DNA from: Maea johnstoni
Taxonomy: Eukaryota; Annelida; Polychaeta; Spionida; Magelonidae
DNA: 64,000 bases
NCBI GenBank assembly: GCA_963942565.1
Contig: OZ012690.1
Location: forward strand, 35,464,385-35,528,384
Reading direction: 5' to 3'
Shown here: piece after piece, positions 53,845 to 63,819 of the stretch
How the letters are laid out: each line of letters begins with the position of its first letter
How positions within the stretch are numbered: the stretch's first letter is position 1
Made by a program: the position numbers and the translations under genes
Notes under the pieces: generated by a model
Databases searched by the model: none
Seen by the model: only the letters and a program-made list of their open reading frames with translations
Told to the model about the DNA's origin: nothing

Positions 53845-56513
53845 AGCTGAAAGTGAAGTGGGGTTCACCCTCAAAGAAGTCAGGTCAATTGGCCAAGAAA
53901 AGAAGACAGGCCAAGGCTGTCTCAAGCCTGAACAGGCTGGTCACCAAGAAAGATAAATCACTGAAAAGGATGACAACACTGAAAAGGAAATACCAGAGGA
54001 AGTGTGCAAGACTTGAAGAGCAAGTAAAGGAATCTCAGGTCCAAGCAATTCCTACACCACTTCCTACATCACCAGCTCCGAGTACACCTCAACCGAGTTG
54101 TTCAAGAGCCTCCTCCAGTGTTGCAGGTGCGTAGGAAGAAGTGGATGAGCCTGGACAAACCAGTCCAGCTGGAAGCATCTCCCCCAGAAAAGAGACTGTC
54201 AACTGTATCAAAGAAGCTGGTCTGACTCCAGAGCAAGTACCCATATCAATTCGTCGGGAGCTGGAGTTTGGTAAAGTGCTCCAGAGTGAACTGAAGCAGG
54301 CGGCTCTGAAGAGCCCGGAGCATATGAGGGTTGTCACTTCCCTCCTCAAGGGTGAGCATGTTAAAAAATACAGAAAGAAATCAAGTCTTAAACAAAAGAT
54401 GTCTTTATCAAAAAGAGCCATACAAAAAGCAAAGCATAAGTGCCTGACAGTAGAAAAGAAGAGGAGGCTTGTGAGTGTTCACAGCCAAATTAAAGAGGAT
54501 GTGGAAACATTTCTATGTAGAGATGATAACTCCAGAGCAAACCCTGGAAAGCAGGACTGTCTCACTGTTGATGGCCAGAAGCTGCAAACAAGAGTGCTCA
54601 CTGACTACATGTACATTCTGCATGAAAAGTTCATGTCTGAAAACATTAGATCTAAAGTCAGTAGAGCGACATTCTACAGACTTCGACCAAAGCATGTGAG
54701 ATTCTCAAACTTCCTAAAAAACAAGAACTGCCTGTGTCAGATACATCAGAACACTGCCCTGATGCTGCAAGCTGTAAAGAAAGCCTTACCTGTGACTGAG
54801 TCTAAGGTGACAACTAGTCCAGATGTCTTCATTGACACCTACACAACTTCAGGAGCTGTTAAGGATGTGCTGGATAAACTTACCTGTCTGAATCTTGATG
54901 TCCCTCAGTGGAAGAGAGTTAAAGACAAAGATGGCAAAGAGCGTACAAAAATTGTCACTGAAAGCATGCAGACAGGAGAGTTCTGCAAGAAGTTCTTGCA
55001 AGATGTGGACTGCAAGTTTCGGGAGCATGCAGCAAAAGTGAGAATCCAGTACAGAGAAGTTAAAAGACTGAAAGAAAACTTACCTGCTGACCACTTATTA
55101 GTTCAAATGGACTTTGCCGAAAACTATGGGTGCACAGCATCCACTGATGCCGTGCAGAGCTCCTACTGGAACCAAGCAGGAGTCACCATACACCCTTGTG
55201 TTGTCTACTTTAAAGACGATGATGGGGGAATACAACACAAAAGTGTCGCCTATGTATCTGATTGCAACCATCACAATTCAGGCATGGTTTTCGCAATCCT
55301 AAGATCCATGCATGCCAGGGAACTCCAGTCCCTAATCAAGCAGCGAAATGTTAAGTTTATTCATTACATTACAGACAGTCCATACTCGCAGTATCGGAAC
55401 AAGCTGATGTTTTATTTGATAGCAAATCACAAGGAGGTCTTTGGAATAGATGGTTGTTGGGATTATTTTGAGGCCGGCCACGGCAAGGGGCCATGCGATG
55501 GAGTGGGGGGTAGTATTAAACGACAAGCTGACCAGGCGGCCAAACATGGAGTGGCAATGGCTGACGCAGAGGACTTCTACAGGTGGGCCTCATCAACACC
55601 AGGTACTGTTCAGTTTGCCTGGATTGACAAAGCAGCCTATGACACTTGCCAAGAACAGGTCACTCAAATCCAGCCTATCCTTTGCCCTGTGAAAGGAACT
55701 GCCACCCTCCACGCCGTACGGAAGGGAGCGGATAGAACCAGTGTCTTATGGCGTGAAACATCATGCAATTGTGCAAATTGTCTTGCACATGATCCATCTT
55801 CATGTGGATGGAAAGCAGCTGCCTTACTGAAATCTAAGGCAAAGAGGCCAAAGTGCTGTGCAACATGTCCACTGGTTTGTATCTGCACAGCTCCCCAGCA
55901 ACCTCCAGAACCTCAGGCTACAGTGGTAACACAGGCTCCAGAACCGCAGGCTCCACTTTTACCACAGGCTCCAGTTCTGCCACAAGCTCCTGAACTGCCT
56001 GCAGTTCTACCACAGGCTCCAGATCTACCACAGGCTCCAGATCTACCACAGGCTCCTGAACCGCCTGCAGCTCTACCACAGGCTCCTGAACCGCCTGCAG
56101 CTCTACCACAGGCTCCTGAACCGCCTGCAGCTCTACCACAGGCTCCTGAACTGTCTGCAGTTCAGGCTCCAGAAACACATGCTCCTGCTGAGCAAGAGGC
56201 ACCATATTCTGTCGTTGATACATCTGCCCTGGTGAATGGAGTTTTTGTTATCTGCAAGTATGATATGGTAACATACCTAGGCACAATCATTAATAGTGAT
56301 GATGATGAGGATGAGGTTGAGATCTCATTCATGACAACTCATGGTAAGGAAGGGTTCCTGTATTTCAGGTGGCCAAAGAGACCCGACACTGTATGGTTCC
56401 AGAAATCAGCTATCCTTGGTGTGGTTGATGCTCCAGAGGCTGGGAAGAGATGCTACAAGCTGAATGCAGCCTCAATGGACGCTTTTCTAGAGGCTAAGGC
56501 TACAGATGCCTAG
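53845..56513 (+). CDS. Transposon protein, main exon: putative DDE-type transposase
   Basis: Starts in frame with ELKVKWGSPSKKSGQLAKKRRQAKAVSSL, a basic coiled-coil-like region (KRKYQRKCARLEEQVKES). An in-frame TAG lies at 54132-54134; it may be a mutation, or it is removed by a 105-nt intron (GCAG|GTGCGT at 54127, acceptor CTCCAG at 54231), which also preserves frame. Counting from 54141, motifs are QMDFAENYG (D324), ITDSPYSQYRNK (D412) and FEAGHGKGPCDGVGGSIKR (E444, H447, D453). Three spaced acidic positions suggest an RNase-H-fold DDE/D nuclease; the exact triad is inferred. Then come a Cys cluster (CNCANCLAHDPSSC, CCATCPLVCIC), a Pro/Ala/Gln repeat (590-675) and a C-terminal segment (700-765, GVFVICKY...YLGTII...FRWPKRPDTVWF) resembling a small SH3/Tudor-like barrel. 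Full protein about 1,020 residues. Confidence 0.75.
55965..56160 (+). repeat. Coding minisatellite, 30-bp unit
   Basis: The unit CTACCACAGGCTCCTGAACC + GCCTGCAGCT (LPQAPEPPAA) repeats at least three times almost exactly, with diverged units before and after. It forms a Pro-rich linker between the Cys cluster and the C-terminal domain and probably varies in number between copies. Confidence 0.88.
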
Positions 56514-57823
56514 ATAGTTAGAATGTTTTAAGGGCAAAGATATCCCTTACTTATTGATTGACACCAAGGTTCTTGTTTTGTGTTGAGGATGTCATTCAAA
56601 TTACTTTTTAAGAACTTTTAAAGTTTTAAACAAGTGCCAATCAGGTACTTTTAAGTTTTAAGGATGCTGTAAACATTTTAAGACATTTACAAGTATTCCA
56701 TGATATTTGTATGTAATATTTTTGATATATATCTGACCAGAAGTGAGTTTTAGTTTTAGAGAAACTTATGTAACAACAGTACTGCTAGAGTTCATAAGGG
56801 TACAGGATGCACATAAGTACTCATGAAACATTATTAATGGTGCCAAAGACCATATCTTAGTGTAATTACGTTATATGGGTGTAAGTTGTATGCCTTTCCA
56901 GCAAAAAAGATGAGTTTAGCTTGGCAAATACTCAATGTATATGATAATTTATATAATTTTTAGATAAAAGTGGTTTGTAATTGTCATATAACTGTGCCAA
57001 AGAGTTCAATATTGTACCCTAGAGGGTGCTTAAGTTGTAAAGTGCCATTTTAAACCTAAAAAGGTCTTAAGATTTCCTTAGTTGATTGACTACTTAGTCC
57101 AAATTACAGGTATGTGAAATTGGTAACGAACATAACAGAAATGAATGTGCCTTTTTTTTGAGGTTTTAACTGTCAAACATGCCTAATTTTGATTGAAAAC
57201 AGTCTCTCATGACTTCCTAAGGTGGTTAGAAGCAATTATTTGCAAAATTAGAAAAATTCATATTTCTGCCAAATTCTGTGGATTTGTGTATCATACATAA
57301 CAAGAATTAAAGTCTGAATTTCTCTGACAAGGTTGTTTGTTACTCTTTCATCTCTTGATATGTTATAAAGAACCCCTTGGGCTGTAGATTCAGTGGTGAT
57401 AGGACTTCCTTACCTGGCAGGCCTTAACTCTACATTTAAAGTTAGACAATACTTTTGAGATTTATGGAACTTTCAGGAACTTACCAGGTCTTAAAGGGTA
57501 AAAAAACAAGACAAAACACATTCATCTGAGGAAACTTGGTGGTTTATTTAGAAGAACAATCATCTGTGCATGAAATAAAACCAAAACAGTACACATTGAG
57601 CAATATTTTACAAACTTAGAGCCCCTATAATGCAGGGAAGTCTTACTCCGAACATACATAACACACTTCAAAAGTACATATTATCAATCGCAAAATTTTT
57701 TAAGTTCCCGGTCGAAGTTGATGTGAATATTTTGGAATTAATAACTCAAGACATATTAGTTTCTGAAAAAATAAGTTTCATTAAGATTGGCGAAGGTGAA
57801 CCCCGTGACCAGATTCTCACCCC
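56514..57823 (+). other. 3' region of the transposon
   Basis: 1.3 kb of non-coding sequence between the TAG (56511-56513) and the right inverted repeat. It holds the 13-bp subterminal inverted repeat (57013-57025). No second gene seen. Confidence 0.6.
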
Positions 57824-57852
57824 AATTGGACCACTTAAGTGAGAATGAGTGT
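57824..57852 (-). repeat. Right terminal inverted repeat
   Basis: 29 bp partner of 51504-51532, containing the dyad CACTTAAGTG. Confidence 0.93.
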
Positions 57853-58506
57853 TATGAAAAACATACATTCATTAAAGAATAATTTTAAAAAATAAGGGAT
57901 GCAAAAAAGTGAGACAGAGAACTAAATAAGGACAAATCAGAGAGCGACTTCCAAAACTAAAAAGGCATAGTACCAACAAAAATAAATAACCATCATCAAT
58001 CACCATACCTTACTTAAATGCTATAGCATTGAATTTGTATGGATTGCTACGGTGTTGAACTTGACTTAAAACTCGATCTTTTCTTAGGTCAAGATCTTCA
58101 AAGTCAGGCAAAAAAAGAAATGTAAAAGAAAAGAAATACAGAGGAAAGAATGCAGTATAAACAACAGCAATAATGACACGGAAAAGCAAAAGAATCAAGT
58201 AGAAGAACTCACTGATTGCTGTCAATAGCGATATTCACGTATTATCGCTCAATGAATCGTAATCGGCCAAAATAGTTTGAGACAACTGATCAACATAAAT
58301 GTACAATAAAAGAAAACTCAATAACAGAAAATAAACATACCAATTGGTCAGTATCCTTTATTAACCTCGCACGTTGATAGATTCGCGTAAACCATCACGC
58401 TGCTACATGACACATGTTATACTCTGCCCCTGGTGCCGAGTTCATTCACTCAAACCAACCAGCTGACTCAAATAGACGATGACCGTATACTCAACTCCAC
58501 ATGGAC
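57853..58506. other. Continuation of the A-rich tract, then unrecognised sequence
   Basis: About 57853-58210 has the same purine-biased composition as 49.6-51.5 kb. Beyond that nothing is recognised. Confidence 0.5.
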
Positions 58507-58551
58507 CATTTAGACTTACATGTATATAGTAGATACATGTAAGTCTAAATG
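58507..58551. repeat. Perfect 19-bp stem with 7-base loop
   Basis: CATTTAGACTTACATGTAT (58507-58525), loop ATAGTAG, and its exact complement ATACATGTAAGTCTAAATG (58533-58551). Short for a microRNA precursor; could be a transposon footprint or structured RNA. Confidence 0.85.
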
Positions 58552-58949
58552 TTCTACAGTTCAAGAGTATAAAATACCAAGGACATAGTGGGATGGTACC
58601 TCCTCTCACGCCGCCACAATTTGTGAGAGTTTCCAAATGTAGGTTACAGGTCAGTGCATTGAGTGGAACTCTTCTTTGTGAAGGTTCGCTCATCAATAGA
58701 TGGCGCTGCAATTCAAAAATCATGCCGGCAGACTCGGTCTTTTCTCGATCTCCCCAATTTATAAATTCACAAAATACAGACCGAGAATGCCTTAGTCAAT
58801 AAAAATAACAACCAAACAGCACCCATGGGATCTCAGGCCATTGATCCAGGGCTGCAGTTTTGAACGGCAGGGCACAGGGAACTCGGTTAGTGTTACCAAC
58901 GATTTTTGAAAGTCCGTATTTATATATAGAAGTTAATTGTTCGGTATTT
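58552..58949. other. Unrecognised spacer
   Basis: No supportable gene. ACTCGGTCT near 58733 and AGACCGAGA near 58780 form a short inverted pair. Confidence 0.4.
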
Positions 58950-59240
58950 GTTGCCAAGTTTGATAGGAAATAAAGTAATGGTTTGTTATGCTTTAAGCCA
59001 GAGAAACTTTTTTAGCACTTTTGTCTAGTTTGAGAAGACATTCTGTGATGGTTTGTTATGAATTTGGTCCTAGAAACTTTCTTAGAAAAAGTTTTAGAAA
59101 AAAATCTTTAATGGTATGTTATGATTTTAGCCATAGAAACTTTTCTCATTACTGGTGTCTAGTTTGGAAAGAAATTCAGAGATGTTTCATTATTTTTACT
59201 ATAGAAACTTTACTTTACCTTTTTTTGTGTCCAGACTTTC
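58950..59240. repeat. Diverged tandem repeat, about 70-bp unit
   Basis: Four units carrying GTGATGGTTTGTTATG, then AGAAACTTT and GTCTAGTTTG (for example near 58975, 59050, 59110 and 59175). Confidence 0.7.
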
Positions 59241-59499
59241 CTCATGATAGAATAGATCAGAATATGATTTTTATCACTATTTCTGCCATTTTAAGCTTGA
59301 TAATTGCTCGAGCCATTTGAGCCAAATTAATCATTCATACCTGGCTTATATTTTTAGAATAATCAAGAATTCTCAGAATATTATTTTAGGAAAAAGCAAG
59401 TGGTCATGAATATAATAGTAAGATAGTTGGGAATTCACAGTTATAGGCATGAGTGGGTTTTTGTTTTCTCCTTGTAGACTGGCAACCCCAGTGGTATTG
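59241..59499. other. Unrecognised spacer
   Basis: Nothing supportable. Confidence 0.35.
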
Positions 59500-59718
59500 A
59501 AACCATTCATTCCTGGACAGGCCACACTATTTCAGTAATATTGTTAAGGCAAAAACATATTTGGAAAAATATTTGGAGGAAAAATATTAGTTCTCAGAAC
59601 TGCACAAGAGTTGTCCATAAAATGATATATGAATTCATTTGCTGTTTGACGTCATTGTCAAAAGAATCATAGATCAAGACAACTCTTTTCACAAGAAGCT
59701 CTAGGCATAAAAGGGTAA
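59500..59718. mobile_element. TTAA-B MITE, diverged
   Basis: CCATTCATTCCTGGACAGG, core AATATTTGGAGGAAAAATATT, right arm CATTGTCAAAAGAATCATAGATC and end GGCATAAAAGGGTAAA. Confidence 0.65.
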
Positions 59719-60124
59719 ATGGAATATTCTGTGTATATTGTTTATAAAAAATGCATTTCCCCGTGTGGTCTCAAATCACATCAGTAACTACTTCCTTTGA
59801 TACAAAAAATGCCATCAATTGGACAGTTTTTATCATTGGTTATTACCACATAATTGATAGTAATCCTATTCAGAGTTAGGCTTCATTTCTAACTGTCAAT
59901 TTAATTGCATTCTATTTAGTTAGACCAGAGAGGTCCTCCCCTCAGATTAAATTGAGTTCCCCCATTGAATTAAATGCTTTCAGGGCTCACGTATGAGATC
60001 TCCCAAAAGGACATCTCTAGCTGATCTGTTCTAACCTATTCATGGCTGCAACGACAAAAAAAGCATGACTAGTTTAGGAATATCCCATTAATCAAGCCTT
60101 TCCATTCTATGGCACGAATGTCGA
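59719..60124. other. Spacer with a TTAA-B trace
   Basis: TAACCTATTCATGGCTGCAAC near 60031 starts a short TTAA-B fragment; the rest is unrecognised. Confidence 0.4.
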
Positions 60125-60335
60125 TCACCTGATACGACTAACCAGCACTGGTCTCGTTTAACAGCCTGGCTACAACTAATAGCCCGCATGTTGGTCAGGA
60201 TCGCTCAAGTGTTGCGTTCTGTTGGTGGGCAACTTTCTCTGTAATGTAAATGATATGAGAGCCCTCATTGGTCTTTGTCTCCTAGTTACGTCACACTGAG
60301 ACTAGATTAGGCGAGATTAGGTGTAGCCAGGGTTT
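60125..60335. repeat. Dispersed repeat, copy 2 of 2
   Basis: Matches 41510-41665 over the AATGTAAATGATATGAGAGCCC block and its flanks. Family unknown. Confidence 0.65.
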
Positions 60336-60395
60336 TGTATGGGTCCTACGCCGATTGGCCTCACTCACTTGCGACGAATCCATGTGTATGTTCAT

Positions 60396-60598
60396 CTTAG
60401 TATATAGCTACTATTCTCCAAAGCACAAAACTGCAAATAAATTTGAAAACAAGCTAAACCCTGTCATGTTTGTAATCATTGAAAAGTTCTTGCCAAGTGC
60501 TATCAGATGAGTACCAATATTCCTGCGTTTCTGTCATATCTCAGTATTTTTGCATCATTTGTTTTGTCCAAATTAGCCAGCAGCACTAAAAGGCTTAA
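60396..60598 (-). mobile_element. TTAA-A MITE, diverged copy
   Basis: AAACCCTGTCATGTTTGTAATC, CAGATGAGTACCAATATTCC and AAATTAGCCAGCAGC in reverse family order; right TTAA at 60595, left end eroded. Confidence 0.72.
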
Positions 60599-60711
60599 AG
60601 TGTGATTTGGAAAAAGGTGTCAAGTGTCAATCCCAACAAAGTCTACAACTCTCCTTCAGATCGGGCTTGCTTTAATGCTCTATTATTATTTTAAGATGTA
60701 ACAAGATTGCA

Positions 60712-60891
60712 GCCAACACAAGGACTCAAAGATTTTTGAAAACTATCTAAACCCTGTTATGTTGGTATTCATTGGAAAGCTTTAAATGAGTACTCTCAGA
60801 TGAGTACCCATGTGCCAGGCTTTCAATCATTTTTCAGTTTTTTGCATCATTTTGTATTGGCCAAATTAGCCACCACCAGCATAAGGGTTAA
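60712..60891 (-). mobile_element. TTAA-A MITE, left-truncated copy
   Basis: Close to consensus from AAGGACTCAAAGATTTTTG through GAGTACTCTCAGATGAGTAC to CACCAGCATAAGGGTTAA. About 30 bp of one end are missing. Confidence 0.82.
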
Positions 60892-61033
60892 GCTGACTGC
60901 GTCCACTGGTATATGGTTTGAGGTTTAGAAGACAGCAAGCACTAGGTGCAAGTAAGAAAACCTACAGAACCTAAATAAATCTTACCAAACAGGGAGAAAA
61001 TCTGTTAACTAGAATGAGAATACTTTTTGTGTG

Positions 61034-61245
61034 GAGGTTGGATATGGCTTTTATCAGTAGTGAGATGATATTGCATTATGTGTTAAGCAGTGTAGTGATA
61101 TTTGGATAACGATCATATCACACCCCCTCACAGGAAGTTGACAGCGTGGAGGTTGGATATGATATATGATATTGTATTATGGATCGATAAGGAGTGTGGT
61201 GATGAGATAAATATCATATCACACCCCCTCACAGGAAGTTGACAG
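61034..61245. repeat. Tandem duplication, about 110-bp unit
   Basis: GGAGGTTGGATATG...CATATCACACCCCCTCACAGGAAGTTGACAG occurs twice in a row, the second slightly shorter. Confidence 0.85.
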
Positions 61246-61483
61246 TTTACTACATGGTGAAATCACAATAAAGCCAATAGCTTATAACTAAGTTTATGAG
61301 GGAAAGGTTTGAATTCTAAAGCTAACAACTATAGCCTTTTGTATTGAACACAGAAATGTATTTACAAATATATATCAATGGTTTTGTTTTTTCAATTTTC
61401 AATATCAGAGGTTTACTTTCCAATTTTTTGTTGCCAGTTCAACAGACTGACTGCTTCCAGATTTTGCAGGTCCTGCCACTTAA

Positions 61484-62154
61484 CCCATTTTATGCGCGAT
61501 ACGGCCGGAGCGGTATTCTACCATTGTATGCGGGATACCGATCCGGTCGTATCATTACTCACCAGATCGCCATACCGTCTGGTGGCGCTCGCTGTCGGCG
61601 AACGCTTGCACTAATCTCTTCAAGCTCTCGCATATTGGAGGTGACAATAGTCATTTCCAATATGGCAGAGGTTGATCGAGAAAGACGGCGATAATGGTGA
61701 GTAAAGATCCAAATTTCCCTGATTGACGCGAAGCGGATCAACGCAACTACGCAAATTTGATCACGCTTCGCGTGCGGAAATCAGGGTGTGTATTGACAAT
61801 TTCGTAAGTTGGCGAAATCTGATCTTATTTCAATGGGATCAGTAAAACATAATATGTTTACATTCTCGGCATCACGGTGATGCAAAAGTTTCGTAATTTT
61901 TACCGAGTTTTTGCTTTCAAACTTCAATTTCAAACATCGCGATCGTGAAAATAGCGATATTACCGGCAACGCTTAGCGTTATTTGAATTACCAACGAACT
62001 TTTCGGCCACATTTTTGTTTGTTTGTTTATTTATTTGTAAATAAAACATATATATATCAATAAATACAGTATGTAGATGTTACTTTGTTATTTATTTTCG
62101 TGATTTGACGCCTATTTTCGCGGGGGTTCACTGCCATAGTTGAATTTATGAAAC
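61484..62154 (+). promoter_or_regulatory. 5' region of the piggyBac element
   Basis: Between the left end and the ATG. A small frame ATGGCAGAGGTTGATCG at 61662 stops after ten codons, and a good GTGAGT donor follows at 61697. A CCATAG acceptor-like site near 62135 could remove the rest as a 5' UTR intron. The two dyads near the end are plausible transposase-binding or subterminal sites. The splice proposal is inference. Confidence 0.4.
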
Positions 62155-63819
62155 ATGGATGGTGTAAACGTTTTGAATGAAATTTTGGGGAGAGAAAGTG
62201 ATGGGAGCGACATTGAGGGGGTGGATTTGGAGGAGGAGGAGGAGGAGGTTGCTGAGCCAGTGAACCCTCAGGAGGGAAACATTTCTTCTGATGATGATGA
62301 GGACTTTTATGGTTTTCATCCTGACTGGGTCTATGAAGATTTCAACCCACGACAACCAAGGGCATATCGTCAGGATGGAGGAGCGACAAGGGCGTTTGAC
62401 GTCGATTCACGGCCTGTCGATTACTTCAACGCTTTCTGGGGGGATGATTTATGGGAACATCTAGTCCTGGAGACGAATCGCTATGCTGACCAGGAACGTG
62501 AGAAAAATCCACCGCCACGCCACGCCCCGAAGTGGTCAGACGTCGATGTGGACACCATGAAGGCATTCATGGGTTTATGCATGGCGATGGGGATACTGAA
62601 ACTACCTCACCGCAACGATTATTGGCGCTGCCGCAAGTTTCTGTTCCGTACGAATTTCAATAGCGTGATGCCCAGGGACCGCTTCAACCTAATATGGCGA
62701 TACCTGCACCTGAACAACAACCAAGCGCCTCGTCCAGCTCGTACGGACAAGCTGGTCAAGGTACGTCACTTGATTGACTACCTAAACACTAACTTCATGG
62801 AACTGTATCGTAGCCATGGAAACAGTACTGTCGACGAGACAATGGTGAAGTTCAAGGGACGACTATCATTTCGGCAATACCTCCCCGCGAAGCCAACAAA
62901 ATGGGGCATAAAGTTTTGGACCCTTGCCGAGGCTACAACGGGTTACCTGGAACGTTTTCAGGTGTACACCGGGAAGGAGGCGGGTCAGGAAAAAGGCCTT
63001 ACGCATCGTGTTGTGACTGACCTGACCGAACATCTGCACAACACCTACATCCACATCTATATGGACAATTTCTACACTAGTGTCCCCCTCCTCGAGGAAT
63101 TACTTGCGAATGGCATGTATGGTTGCGGCACGGTTCGGGCAAACCGCAAGGGCCTGCCGACTCGTCTTTTGCCAAAGAACGCGGCAAACATCAACAAACA
63201 CGAATACCAACTCGCACAGAAAGACGAGATCACATACTGCATTTGGAGAGATACCAAACCAGTGCTGTTTCTTTCGAACTTCCATGTTTCGACTGAGGTT
63301 GGTGAAGTGAATCGCCGCTCCGGAGCCGCCCAACAACGTCAGGTTCCCGTCCCAACGATTATTCAAGACTATCAGAAAAACATGAAGGGCGTAGACCTTT
63401 GTGACCAGATGACCGGATACTACACACTGGACCACAGGTCCAAGAAATGGTGGCGTCGTATTTTCTTCTATCTGATGGTCGCGTCTGCCGACAATTCTTA
63501 CATCATCGCCAAGGATTGCCACTACGCGGAAACGAAAGCCAAATATCCCACGTTCAAGGCTTTCGTCGAGGATATGGCAGAAGGATTGGTGGGCGAAACT
63601 CGTGTCGATCGCGCCGCTCCGCTAGAGAACAGAGGCAGACCAATCGCTCATCATGATATCGAGAAGATATATCACAAGAGCCGCGTTTGTTTCGAGTGCC
63701 GTCAACGCGCTAATCCAGGGGAAAGATGCGGGGCTACTCTTTTTGGTTGTAGGCAGTGCGACATCCCGGTCCATGTTGGATGTGTTGGCGCCCACATCGA
63801 ACGCTGCAACCAACTCTAA
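62155..63819 (+). CDS. piggyBac transposase
   Basis: A 554-residue single-exon protein, a normal length for the family. piggyBac transposases cut at TTAA and excise without footprint (family knowledge). Residues 1-55 are acidic (DLEEEEEEVAEP, SSDDDEDF). The DDE_Tnp_1_7-type catalytic domain runs from about 85 to 460 with D227 (NSTVDETMVKFKGR), D304 (IHIYMDNFYTS), D414 and D417 (GVDLCDQMTGYY). Spacings of 77 and 110 and the D-x2-D pair agree with D268, D346, D447 and D450 of the classical enzyme. The C-terminus (512-551) is a Cys/His-rich zinc-binding domain, C-x2-C...C-x2-C-x4-H-x2-C...C, like the RING/PHD-type fold of piggyBac. The start ATG at 62155 (GAAACATGG) has a good context and leaves the acidic region whole. 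GC content is higher than in the surroundings. Confidence 0.93.
   Translation: MDGVNVLNEILGRESDGSDIEGVDLEEEEEEVAEPVNPQEGNISSDDDEDFYGFHPDWVYEDFNPRQPRAYRQDGGATRAFDVDSRPVDYFNAFWGDDLWEHLVLETNRYADQEREKNPPPRHAPKWSDVDVDTMKAFMGLCMAMGILKLPHRNDYWRCRKFLFRTNFNSVMPRDRFNLIWRYLHLNNNQAPRPARTDKLVKVRHLIDYLNTNFMELYRSHGNSTVDETMVKFKGRLSFRQYLPAKPTKWGIKFWTLAEATTGYLERFQVYTGKEAGQEKGLTHRVVTDLTEHLHNTYIHIYMDNFYTSVPLLEELLANGMYGCGTVRANRKGLPTRLLPKNAANINKHEYQLAQKDEITYCIWRDTKPVLFLSNFHVSTEVGEVNRRSGAAQQRQVPVPTIIQDYQKNMKGVDLCDQMTGYYTLDHRSKKWWRRIFFYLMVASADNSYIIAKDCHYAETKAKYPTFKAFVEDMAEGLVGETRVDRAAPLENRGRPIAHHDIEKIYHKSRVCFECRQRANPGERCGATLFGCRQCDIPVHVGCVGAHIERCNQL

Larger units (their letters stand above)
51504..57852 (+). mobile_element. 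6.3-kb DNA transposon of unassigned superfamily
   Basis: A 29-bp sequence beginning ACACTCATTCTCACTTAAGT (51504-51532) is repeated without error in inverse at 57824-57852. The element lies inside the A-rich tract and contains one large spliced gene plus UTR-like flanks. No direct repeat is visible outside the 29-bp ends, but a TTAA lies within each (51518-51521 and 57835-57838). The mobile unit may therefore be GTGGTCCAATT...AATTGGACCAC with a TTAA duplication, set in the middle of a 32-bp palindrome. A 13-bp subterminal inverted pair (CCTCTAGGGTACA at 52155, TGTACCCTAGAGG at 57013) adds to the symmetry. Superfamily not assigned; TTAA use would recall Kolobok, Sola or piggyBac, but the protein is not an obvious member of any. 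Confidence 0.85.

Noticed and set aside
55918-56223. Minus-strand frame with VQEPVVELQA repeats
   Set aside because: Antisense shadow of the Pro-rich coding repeat of the transposase, which has the better motifs and splice structure.
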